Part shown: positions 1 to 10,248 of the stretch, in pieces
Position numbering within the stretch: the stretch's first letter is position 1
How the letters are laid out: every line of letters begins with the position of its first letter
Assembly (NCBI GenBank): GCA_002633005.1
Contig: NMRA01000108.1
Coordinates: forward strand, 300,500 to 364,499
Reading direction: 5' to 3'
Length of the DNA: 64,000 nucleotides
DNA from: Phoronis australis
Lineage: Eukaryota; Phoronida; Phoronidae
Notes under the pieces: generated by a model
Told to the model about the DNA's origin: nothing
Databases searched by the model: none
What the model saw: only the letters and a program-made list of their open reading frames with translations
Program-made: the position numbers and the translations under genes

Positions 1-404
1 GCTTATTGCAAAGTCAACCAAATGATTTTGTATTCCGCAAGCACCTTTCGTGTCCGTTTTCCGTAAATCGTTGATAGGTTCCAAACTCAAAGAAAACATC
101 TGTTTTCTTTCTTTAGCGACAAATTTTGTCGACCAAAATGTAAGTCGATCGTAATGTTTACGATTTCTTGCGTCATAATTGGCTAATAGTAATAGTTTGG
201 TCGACATATCGCAACTATGCATTGTATTTTAAATTGATGAACAATGCAAAGTTTGTCTCCTTTTACATCTGTGAGTCTAGATCATGCCTAGTCTAAATTT
301 ATCACCATAGAACATGTCCTTTCTTCATACATTGTGCATATTTTAGAACTGACCATAAAATAAGCTATACCGAACACAAACAAATAATTTCAGTTAGCTT
401 TACT

Positions 405-410
405 TTTATT
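405..410 (-). terminator. poly(A) signal of MGST1-like copy 1
   Basis: AATAAA on the minus strand, 117 bases past the stop codon at 527 of the upstream MGST1-like gene. Spacing fits a short 3' UTR. Confidence 0.5.
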
Positions 411-872
411 TAACCAGTCATTTCGTACCTATAACAAGACGTAGACAGCAGTCAAGATGTAAGACAAATATACCAACTGAATGTTGTACGAAGACAAGTA
501 GTTGAAACGCCGTATTAAAAGCCTGGTTACATTTGGTGCCATGTCGCTGTTACTACTTGGAGGACAAATGAGCAGCACACCAGCTGTCCAATCACAAATG
601 AAACAGTGCGCAATCACAGAACGCGAAGAAATTGCAGTGCAACGGTGTGCATCAGCCTAGACGCAACGAAGATGCGGAAGTGCCAGATGGCTACGCCTGT
701 GGACGGGTTAGTCGCGATGTACAGCAAGCCTAGGAGGACGAATACCGGAATGTTTTCCATGTCATTACGATGGCAACTGGAAGGTAAAAACAAGCTTTGT
801 TACTCGTGCGGAAATGTTCAGAAACGACGAATTACTCGAAGTTGTGGGATTTGGCTTTTTCTGTAGTTGAAC

Positions 873-1006
873 GGGTCCTGACTTTAATCTTTGTACTCAA
901 AATCCAATTAGAAGTTTTGTGCAAATTCAAGATAAGTGTCTATTATTCTGTGCACAACGGTTTATGCGCATGAGTGCCTAGTACAAGTTCGCACGTTTGA
1001 CCCCTA
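873..1006. repeat. fragment of the GGGCCCGGTCTC inverted-repeat family
   Basis: Starts GGGTCCTGACTTTAATCTTT and shares the interior phrases (TTTGTACTC, GTTTATGC, AGTTCAAG-like) of the complete copy at 48800-49202. It ends near GACCCC. Diverged and shorter than that copy. Confidence 0.5.
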
Positions 1007-1362
1007 GATTCGTCAATAGGAATGTTTAGCATGGAGTCATTTTGACGTCATTACGACGTTTTGAACCACGTGACGGCATGTTTATTCTTATTTCCGGATC
1101 CAAATAGCGTTGTCTACTGCCATGACACGTCATCACTAGACCTCCGTATAACATTGTTTTTTATGATTATTGTTATTTTTCAGTATCCACTTTCTTGAGT
1201 AGCATAACAATTTTAAAAATGTCTTCCAGTGTCTCTCGCATACAGTAACATACACGACATGTGTCAGGATCGCTAACTTTTCAATCGTCACTGAAGAAAT
1301 ATGTCGTTAGAAAACTCAAAACGAATTACCTCGTGCGGCTATTCACGTGTTTATGCATCAGT

Positions 1363-1796
1363 GCCCGGTTGCATGAAACAGTGTCCCAAATAGGGATTCA
1401 CCTAAGTTAACTAAATCTACTGCGTGTTTTTGGACTTGTGAAAACATCGATTACCCTTTCTTGTATTGTTTTAGTTTCATTACTAAGTCAACTTTTGACT
1501 TTGATACAAATCGAGAGTGAACTCTACTTTAAATTGTCGATATTATCGAAAATAATTAGGGATCTTTTCATGCAACACCCCCAGTTTAAGGACTGAGTCC
1601 CTATTTATTCTCAATGAACTCTGGGCTCAGTTTTTAGTAATATTATTAGAAAATATCATTAATCAAGGAGGAGCTCATAACAAAGATGAAATGGTAGAGA
1701 AATATTGCATCTGTGTGTCCATAAAGACACAAATACGCAAAAAGATTTAGGGACTTTAGTTGAGTCCCTATTTGTGACTGTTTCATGCAACCGGCC
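1363..1796. mobile_element. MITE-like element with long inverted ends
   Basis: The left end CCGGTTGCATGAAACAGT is repeated in inverse at the right end (ACTGTTTCATGCAACCGG, about 1779-1794). The inverted similarity continues through AAATAGGGACTCA-type sequence for roughly 40 bases. The interior (434 bases in all) has no coding potential and holds further copies of GAGTCCCTATTT. No convincing target-site duplication is visible, so the superfamily is open. Confidence 0.6.
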
Positions 1797-3536
1797 ACAG
1801 GAGTGATATATTATTAAAGGCGCGCATGCGCCGCAGATTCGCGGTGAAGTTAGTGAACTTGCCCACTGAGATTTTGAAGATCGCGTGTTGTACCAATGTG
1901 AACGTTGTATCCATGTTTGTGGAAGTGATTTGTAGAAAATATGAGACTTGTGGAATGGAATGTTATGCAAGTGAACGTAATAAACTGTGTTTATTGAAAC
2001 ACGTTTCGGTTGCTTTTACATATTTTGTGAGCAATCACTTTCTGTCAAACAGATCTGTGAAATTTTGGGGTCTTGACAGCCAGGTCTTTAGGCAAAGCGT
2101 GAGACGGAAACAGACCCTTAGACTGTGCAGCTACTACAACAAAAAAGGAGGAAATTGGATTTTAGAGGAAAAAAACGTGAAAGATCACAAGATTTAATGA
2201 AAACTTTCATGTTGCTGCAAACTCTGATTTCCTTACCCTTAATAAGTTTCTGTGTTCATTAAGAATTTTGAATTTGTGTAGTTTCTTCGAGTTTAGAGCT
2301 TGAAGACGCCAAGACTCCTCAGAGAAAACGTTTGTATTTAGAGGAATTGTCTTTACCTTTTGTCGACTTTTTAGAACACTTAACAGAAATTTAAGGGATT
2401 CGTGGCCCTTTCGCCCTCCTCTAAACCCGACACTGGCTAATGTCTTGCAGAGCTTCGTTTGTAAGGGCAGAGGCTATACCTAACCAGTCAGCAAACTGTA
2501 AGAACACTAGCACCGTAGAACTACAAGACTACGCTACGTGTATACCTGGTATCTGCGCATGGCTTAATTGGCTATTTCTTTGCGTTTTCCGTTCATTCTT
2601 AGAATTATAATCTAAATGTTAATTTGAACACACGTCAACATGTACCTTTTTGTAACAGATAAGTCAAGCTTCAATATCGTGTTTATTAAAGATTTTTTCT
2701 GCGGTTTTCTCAATTGTTTAGCCTGCATATAAGTGTCCAAGTCTTCACATAGGCACAGCTTCACATTCAAACACTTGAGCCCAAGTACACGCACATGTGG
2801 TAGTAACGACATTGTTTTTAAATTAACCAAGGCGTTTCAGAAGTACAACAAAGGTGTAAGGCGTGAGTGGGAAATATATCTGGTATGCTATTGCTGACCT
2901 TCTTGATCTCTCCACGTCTGGATCGTTAACTGATATTTTAGCATTCTTTGAACCAACCGTTTTCACGTCCTCTGGATAGAAAAAGACCTGTAAAAGACGT
3001 TTCACGTGAATTTCAACCTGGGTCGAATTTCGACAGCTATCACCAGTAATGTTCTCTCCGATACTCAAAGGTGAAAACACGAAAATACGGAACAATTCAA
3101 TGCACATTTACACTGTGAAAAGAACAACTACTACGTCTAAGGTTCCATGTGATAAAGGGAACAATGCCTTCTTTCTGTCCTGTTCGTATCTTGATTGTCC
3201 ACAGAAAAAGTTTTATTTCAACAGCTGATCGCCACAAAAAATATCTGGCACTTGATTCCATAGGAAAGCGAGATCGCGAGTATAAAAAGACACCGATGTT
3301 GTGTTTTTGTTCACGACAACTTTCAGTCTGTATAAGGATAGTAGTTCTGTGAATTAATCATAAATGGTACAATAAAATAGATGTCCCATTGATTTCAACA
3401 AGCTCGAGGATCTCAAGGCAAAATACTGAGCTTCAACATCTTAAAGTCATGACCTGCAGCAGTGACGAGTAGTTTTCACTATTCTGAAAATCAACTTATC
3501 TCGTTTACATGGTCATCTTGAAACATTGGCAACATC

Positions 3537-3819
3537 CAGTGGCGGATTTGGGGGGCAAGGGGGCCATGGCCCCCCTAAAAGTCTCCCAGATACCATTTGG
3601 CAGTTCGGGATGTGAATTGCTGACTAGCATACGCGCGCATCCAGGGGGGCTTGGGGGGCGAGGCCTTGAACAAATCGTTTTTTTTAGTAATAAGGTCCAC
3701 GAAGGCAAAAATCCGAAACCCCTGCATCCCTACATTTTAGGCTGGGCGCGCGCATGTGGCGAAATTCTGATTATTCGTGTGCCCTGCCTACCCAACTCAA
3801 AATCCTGGTTCCGCCCCTG
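3537..3819. mobile_element. hAT-like MITE (CAGTGGCGGAT ends)
   Basis: The left end CAGTGGCGGATTTGG and the right end, read inverted, CAGGGGCGGAACCAGG form imperfect terminal repeats around 283 bases with G-runs next to the left tip. CAG.GGCGGA tips are common among hAT-derived non-autonomous elements. No perfect 8-bp target duplication is seen, though TCATYTTGAAA occurs near both ends (3513 and 3820). Confidence 0.5.
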
Positions 3820-4612
3820 TCATTTTGAAAGTACAACGGACACACTAGAAATTTCATCGATTTTGCAGCATGGGGGAGCCTTTCACATTAAGCTATGCCA
3901 ATATAACGTCATATCTTATCCATTATACATTGGTTCCCAGGATCGTATAAACATACCTTATGTGGTCATTTGACTTTTTTAAATAGGGAGCATTCTCCTC
4001 ACACAGGACATTAATTTTAAGAAATCACAATCACCGTTACATTCCGCCACCTTAAACTAAAGGAATCATGCGTATTTTAGCATATCCTATAGTTTGTGTC
4101 TTCGAGAATTTAAGGAAATATTTTATCAACATTGTCACGAGGTTTTTAAACTTTTAGAAGCTGTTACAAGCGTTGCTAAAAAAAATCTGACTACATTACT
4201 CACCTCCTTTGACAATCTGTAATATGTTGTGACACACGACATCAGAATCATTTTAAACAACGCAATAGCTGTGTAAAACGCGAAGGCTGAAAACGCTTCA
4301 TTCTTCAATGTATATAAGTTATCCATCATTCTGAACGTTGATTCAACTATGTTTGGAAGTTTCTGTCACAAATTCTTTATACAGAACTCAGTACTAGCTT
4401 CAAACATTATACCGGAAATTAATTTTTAAAAGCCAAGAACGATTCTCGACTGAAATCACTGTAGCTGATCGGTGCAGAACAGGGCGAGGTGAGGTCACGT
4501 TACGATTCGGCCAAACTATGCAAATCTTGCTTCTGTCAGATAGGTTCAAAGACGTCCATAGTGCGTAGACCTGTACCAGTGGTTGTTTTGCGTTGTATTC
4601 ATGTGTTCGGTG

Positions 4613-4735
4613 CAGTAGCGGATCTAGGATATTATAAGGGGGGGACGGCAACATTTTTTCTGCGGCAATGGAGCAAATCACGATTGCATGCGAGCACCCT
4701 GCCTAAAATATAGGGGGGCCGAAATTCTAGGAATG
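4613..4735 (+). repeat. transposon end, CAGTAGCGGATCTAGG family
   Basis: The 16-base tip at 4613-4628 is identical to the reverse complement of 60546-60561 near the other end of the window. It is followed by G-runs as in the hAT-like element at 3537. The opposite end could not be fixed; a G-run with GGGGGGCC lies near 4713. Confidence 0.45.
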
Positions 4736-4924
4736 TGGACCTTTTTGCTAAAATTCAAACGGACTAAAAACGGGAAAACGGTTCCGCCGGCGGTTTGATT
4801 CGGGAACACAAACTATCTGCATTCATTGTTAAGTCTTGTTCCAGTCGCAAGTTAATTGCCGGATTTCATTAGTTAACTCAATATTTCCTCGCGCTCTTGT
4901 TTTTTGCAACCGCCAAGAGGGAGG

Positions 4925-4925
4925 N
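4925..4925. other. assembly gap (single N)
   Basis: A lone N within a purine tract. Unlike the other three N positions, I see no duplicated sequence on its two sides. Confidence 0.8.
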
Positions 4926-5360
4926 AGGCAATAGTTCGAAAAGCCCATAGTCCGACAAGCGACAACTCTTATAGGAGTCAAAACTACAGATTGAGTGAAA
5001 CCCAGCTGCTATTTCAAGTCAGCCATTAAAAGTCTACATGGAAACAAATCCCCCCCCCCCTACGATGTCACCTCATGGAATATGAATTACGTAATCTCAA
5101 GGGTTAGTCACTTACTCCCTCGCATAGCACTTCAAAGACTACTGTTGAACTAGTGCGCTGTTGGCAATACAAGTTTCTGACAGAGCCTGCTGCATTTTCC
5201 GAAGGAGGCACCCTGTGGGCTTTCTAAAAGAGCAAACTCACGTCAGGAAGATGGGCGTTTTAGTCCGAAAGAGCCCCAGGGGGTCTCATAAACGCTAAAC
5301 AGAACCCTGACTTTGCATGATTTTGCTGCAAAATAGATTTCCGTTTGTTCAAACGACAAT

Positions 5361-5486
5361 AGAATATAAATAGGTAAATAAAACAACAAGAATGGATCAA
5401 CTTTGTTTCTGTTGACAAAGGACGTTATTACATCCGAAAATTTCAGTTGATCCATTCTTGTTGTTTTATTTACCTATTTATATTCT
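5361..5486. repeat. perfect 42-bp inverted repeat with 42-nt loop
   Basis: Positions 5361-5402 and 5445-5486 are exact reverse complements (first bases AGAATATAAATAGG). They are separated by 42 unmatched bases. The sequence would fold into a long perfect hairpin. Confidence 0.85.
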
Positions 5487-5892
5487 ACATTTCGTGAAAC
5501 AATAGTATCCTTGGGAGGATATGGATCGCCTTATTTAGTTTCAGATTTATTTTCTACGTTATTCAAACGACAGGAAATGGAGTAAAACAGGCTAGAAAGG
5601 GGTTTCAAAAGGTTGTCAGGTTATGCTACTCGGTAGATAAATCTAGCCCCCAGTCATTTGTAAAGAACCACAAGTTGCATGCTAATCGATGTCACGTTCA
5701 TGTTATTTACTTACCAGTAGAAATAACATTAAAGCACAATTATAACCGAGATTTCCAAAACCCGCGGGAAATTTGCTACGTGATCTCTTAATACGTCACC
5801 AGAAGACAACTTGCCAGGTGACTGTAACACTGCGTTCATAATGAAACTGCAAAAATACATTCCTGTGAATGCTGTCGACCAGCCTCCCGTTT

Positions 5893-6010
5893 AGTAACGC
5901 TAGGACCTCGCTAAAAAGCAAGACTTCGCGAGATTACGTGAGATATTGCCGCGTGTTTCAAATGAGAACATGTGACTCTGGCTAGATTTAAGCTAGGTCC
6001 TAGCGTTACT
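5893..6010. repeat. short foldback element, AGTAACGCTAGGACCT ends
   Basis: The left arm 5893-5912 and right arm 5991-6010 are inverted copies of AGTAACGCTAGGACCT plus a few matching bases, bounding 118 bases with no coding potential. A small MITE or foldback is likely. Confidence 0.65.
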
Positions 6011-6157
6011 GAACGCACGCCAGGTCTGTGTGCTTCGGCTTTATCCTCATTGTCAGAATCTTAGTGTGAAAATAATATTTTTTTAAATTTCAAACAATTT
6101 ATGCATGTGTTTGTTATGATGTAGGACCATTTATCAATATGCCATCTTAAGTAATAC

Positions 6158-6545
6158 CTTTCCGTAGATAAGTCCATGGGCGTGTATTCCGAAAATGAGA
6201 ATTTTCAGGCGTTTTAGTAACACCAAATAAACGCCCAGGCATTTATTCGGAAAGGGGGCTTGTAAGTGGAAAGTCATACTTTTGATTAAGAGGTTTCCTG
6301 ACTTTGGCATTTTTTACTTAAAATTATTAAAACATAGTTCGCCAACACTTCGTTCGATTTTAGAAACGATAATTGCTACACTAAACTGAATTTGTGACCA
6401 AAAGTTGACGCTTAGTGGGCTTTTAAGAGGAAATTTCCGAATAAACGCCCCACTATCTGGACACTTGATACCAGAAGTTGTATCGATATAATTTTCCGAA
6501 TAAACGCCCATGGGCGTTTTACCGGGTGGGCTTATCTACGGAAAA
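6158..6545. mobile_element. MITE-like element, TTTCCGTAGATAAG ends
   Basis: TTTCCGTAGATAAG at the left edge is repeated inverted as CTTATCTACGGAAA at the right edge. Inside both edges the inverted similarity continues in the CCATGGGCG and TTCCGAA parts. The 388-base element contains a perfect 18-bp palindrome (6502-6519) and several repeats of AATAAACGCCCA. No target duplication is evident. Confidence 0.6.
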
Positions 6546-8442
6546 TCCCGGTAGTGCACGAGAGCATCAGCCATCCAGCGGCAAGGTGGTAGTCTCAAAG
6601 GACCTAGAATTAGTGGTAAAATATTTTCCAAAATTATATTGTTCTACCCGAGTTATACGCTGTAACCACATTTTCGACGTTTTGCATCCCAAAAATTAGG
6701 AATTTTGAGCCCTTATTCCATGCATGTGGTTAAGTCATGATGCTAATTGATTGACGCTCAATTGCCTTATCGATTTATCATCCATGTTTAGTAGTTCCAC
6801 TACCCCCCCTCCCCAAGGATGTTTTGATCCCATACGTTTTTTACACTGACATCATCGCATCTGGCCTCGCTGCTAAGAAAATGGAACTTGGCCTTTGTAC
6901 TGGCAAAGTATGGAACTTTCATCAAATAAAATAAAAACATTGTGGTCGCGAAAATCGTTAAAGCCACATGGAGAACTCGAGCATAAGTTGCGTTGACAAA
7001 CTTTATTCGTTTCTTTCTTATAGTTACTCGGTTCAACTGTAACATACAAAAAACGTTCTATGAGACAATTGAACAATACGTTGGTCGTTTACAAAGTTAC
7101 AATACTAACGTTAAACATTGCATATATTCTTATTCGGACAACGTCAAACTACTAGAGGCAACGCTAATTAAAGTTACAGAGTACGCGTTACAATTACGTT
7201 GAAGTACTGACTATATAATGTAACAAAACTAAGTACAAAATACTTACACCAATTTGCGGCATAGATCACGACTAATTGAAACTCAAGATACATGTAAGAA
7301 CGTTGAAGCACGAATGAGCTAAGCTGGCGCGCGTTACAGCTATAAACTATGGTGTGCCGAGCAGTTATACATATGCAAAATTCTATTGAAGAATTAGTCA
7401 CGTGGAAAAATATACGCGGTAGAAGCTGGAGAGCAAACACATAAACCACCAACAGATGGCGAATATAGTCAGACTACAAACACAAGAGTGCGTCGGCACT
7501 TACCAACCTGTTAGCCAACCTGGTAGTTATGTATTTGGCACCTCAAAGGTACCAAAACGGGCACTTTTAAATGCCAGTGATGGATTTGGCAACACGTATT
7601 AACAGGTAGTCTTTGATGTTTCGCAGGAAATTATTTTGCAGTCAGACTTGCTCTTTCTCAATGTTTCCCAAAATGTATGTGATTGCCTTTTGCAGCTAGT
7701 CAGATATTTCATAGGCCACCAGCCTCTTGAAACTATAAATTCGCCTTTTTACCATGACACTCACAGCTAGTCTATACCTACAGCCGCATGTGCTACAGAG
7801 GTAACAAAACAATTTTGAATTCTAAGCCTCCTGTAACAATGTACTTTGTCTCCTGATTTAAGACTAGGGTTTCATTGGATCTCGGTACAGTGTACATCTG
7901 TCCAGGACTACTATCTTCCTTTAAAGATTCTGTTGATGTACGTTGACTTTGGTTTCCCTTTGTTTCATTACGACAGAGAAAATGGTACTCATTTTTGATC
8001 TCGCCATTTAAACATAATTCGCATTATCTATGTTCCCTGGGAACAGCTGATCCATTTCCATTTTTTACCTTAAACCATGTGACGACAAACGGAAGTGAGA
8101 TTTTTGTTATTCTGTAGGACTTGATTTTAACCACTTCTAAATGATTTTCAAAAACTAAGCCATTATTTATCGCTGTGTATAGTGAGAGCTTTGAATAGTC
8201 TTCTACGATGTCCCATATATCATTCTGAGCGAAGCTAAACATTTTTGTTCTACCAGACCTTTTACAAAATGCATCTGATTGTTCATTGTATACCGAAAAT
8301 ACAATCAAGGTCCTAATAGGTGTCGCATCAGTGCAGCGCATTGACTAGAACACTAGCGTTGTATATGCCAACAGAAAGATTATAAATGAATTGTCGTTAC
8401 CCAGCAGACACAAACGTAGACTGAATTGAGAGCAAAAGACAA

Positions 8443-8448
8443 TTTATT
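8443..8448 (-). terminator. candidate poly(A) signal of MGST1-like copy 2
   Basis: Minus-strand AATAAA 272 bases past the stop codon at 8720. It is a plausible 3' end for the transcript, but no closer canonical signal was checked by experiment. Confidence 0.35.
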
Positions 8449-8719
8449 GCTATGAGGAACAAATCTGTGCCCTCGCTTGGGTGAGCCGGCAACCGTCGGT
8501 GCTAAGTTTCTCAGTGCACCGGCGGTCATTTCTGTGATCAATCATGACGCCAGAATGAGATTGAATCAGAGCCGTCGTCATTCACTGCTATGGTAGAAGT
8601 CGATCTCCAACAATCATAACTTTTGTACTGTTTTGACAAGATGTTGCAACGCCGCCTGCATACTCGAAATGTCCACTCCACTCATGGTAGGCCTACAGGC
8701 CGAAACGGTGAAACCACAA

Positions 8720-10248
8720 TTACATTCTTTGATACGTCGCTGCTGCTATCTGGAAAACCAACGATAGGCACACGACTTGTCCAGTAACAAACGATAAAAT
8801 GCGCAGTAGCAGGACGTGAAGAAATTGCAGGGCAATAACGTGCACCAATCTAGCCGCAACGAACACACGGAAGTGCCAAATCGCTACGCCAGGAGTCGGG
8901 TTAATCGCGACGTACAACAGGCCCAGTAAAACGAATAGGGGTATGTTTTCCAGGTCATTCAGGTGGCACCTAAAACGTAAAATACAAGCTTGAAGTAGAA
9001 TTTAACACAAAATATTTTTACTTTATTTTCAATTTTCATGCCACCAAAAAATGGCCGCCACAATCGAATGACACGTGCAAAAGAGAGAGTTAACAAAGGC
9101 AAATGAGTACAAAGCTGAAATTATCCTATTTCGCTTTATTTTTTGATTTTTTGAAACCCATTTCATTTTCTTAATTGGTGAAGGCGAGGGATAACCTTAA
9201 TATCTTAAAAATAATGTGCATTGTTTACGCCATTAAACCTTTTAGCGCCACATTACCTTCTTGTTCTCTCCACATCGGGGTCGTTATATGATATTTTTGC
9301 CTCTTTTGAACCAACTGTTTTCACATCCTCTGGATGAAAAAAGATCTGAAAATGATGACGTGCATGGTTTTTATCTTATCTACTTTTCTGAATATATTTT
9401 TCATTCCGTTGGCTGGCATACATCTGAAAATGCAATTCAATGTACGGTCATTATTACAGAAAGACGGTGTTAGCATGGGTTCCCCGTTAGGCCCAACGTT
9501 TGCTGAATTTTACATGTCTGAAATTGAAAAACGAGTTAAAAATAACACTGACCACATTCCTATATATGAACGCTATGTTGATGATATTTTCGTCTATTGC
9601 AGTATTGATAAAAAGGTATCGCTTAAGACTATGATTGAGAACCACTGTGAATAACAAGATACCTTTTCTAGATGTTCTTATACGTAAGTCAGACACAAGA
9701 TTCAGCATATCAGTTTATCACAAGCCTACTGACAAAGGTAATTGTCTTTATGCTGATAGCGACTGTCCTGGGCGTTTTAGTCAATCTCTTGAAGATAGCC
9801 CACACCGTTTCGTCTGACTGGAACTTGTTTATTAGTGAAGTTCAGCATGTAAAGCAACTACTACTAATAAATAATGGTTACACCAATTCATTTGTGAATA
9901 AACACATTACTCGGTTTGTCTCAAAAGTTGAACACCATTATAATGTACTACCCATAGACATCACATTAAGATGTCTATGGTACGACCATTTACTGGTAAT
10001 GTTAAAAAAATATACTGTAAAAACTAAACTGCAATCTCCTGTCACGTGAATAAAAACTGTATGTATTGTACAGACCAGCGTCTAGATATTTGCCTGGGAA
10101 TTAACCGTCTTGGTTTTTACATTACCTTCTTCGACAATCTGTAATATGTTGTCAGATGTGACATCAGAACCATCTTGAACAGCAATACAGTTGTGTAAAA
10201 CGCGAGGGATGAAAAAACTTCATTCTCCAAGGTGTATAAGTTGTCCAT
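8720..10248 (-). CDS. MGST1: MGST1-like microsomal glutathione S-transferase, copy 2 (three exons)
   Basis: Exons 10126-10248, 9257-9345 and 8720-8969 join in phase (0, then 2) with GT-AG borders. They give 154 codons including stop, against 155 residues in human MGST1. Exon 1 starts MDNLYTLENEVF with FKMVLMSHLTTYYRLSKK, paralleling the human first helix. Exon 2 has FFHPEDV, then NDPDVERTRR. Exon 3 continues CHLNDLENIPLFVLLGLLY, keeping the MAPEG glutathione-binding arrangement ER.RR.HLNDLEN, then WHFRVFVAARLVH and a last helix. Expected role: glutathione conjugation and peroxide reduction in ER or outer mitochondrial membrane. A reverse-transcriptase relic lies in intron 1. Orthology to MGST1 rather than another MAPEG member rests on the exon 2 loop and the HLNDLEN stretch. 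Confidence 0.88.
9430..10050 (+). mobile_element. broken Penelope-like element reverse transcriptase
   Basis: Plus-strand fragments carry the typical reverse-transcriptase blocks KDGVSMGSPLGPTFAEFYMS, then YERYVDDIFVY with the catalytic YVDD. After a frame change follow NNKIPFLDVLI and SVYHKP, the post-catalytic signature seen in Penelope-like elements. The reading frame shifts at least twice (about 9640 and 9770) and no endonuclease region is recognisable. It sits opposite in strand inside intron 1 of MGST1-like copy 2, so it is a dead insertion. A related RT class cannot be fully excluded from this short piece. Confidence 0.75.

Larger units (their letters stand above)
527..4329 (-). pseudogene. 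MGST1-like glutathione transferase, copy 1, probably decaying
   Basis: Three exons on the minus strand: 4204-4329, 2899-2987 and 527-776. They encode the N-terminal helix with MDNLYTLKNEAF and FKMILMS, then FFYPEDVKTVGSKNAK and VERS, then CHRNDMENIPVFVLLGLLY and WHFRIFVASRL. This is the MAPEG family, membrane trimers of ER and mitochondrial outer membrane that conjugate glutathione or reduce lipid peroxides. Exon lengths and splice phases are the same as in the copy at 8720-10248. Three signs of decay are visible. There is an in-frame TGA at 614-616, about codon 126 of 154, removing most of the last helix. The glutathione-binding ER.RR.HLND.EN motif reads RSCHRND. The exon 2 donor is the weak GTCAGC. 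A working protein truncated by 29 residues, or a base error in the assembly, cannot be excluded. Confidence 0.75.
4330..8719. other. intergenic spacer between the two MGST1-like copies
   Basis: No coding region could be supported. The spacer holds several inverted-repeat structures annotated separately: 5361-5486, 5893-6010 and 6158-6545. It also has a CAGTAGCGGATCTAGG transposon tip at 4613-4628 and one N at 4925. Confidence 0.6.

Noticed and set aside
614-616. TGA as a selenocysteine codon in MGST1-like copy 1
   Set aside because: The equivalent residue in copy 2 is a leucine in a membrane helix, not a catalytic cysteine, and no SECIS-like structure was recognised.
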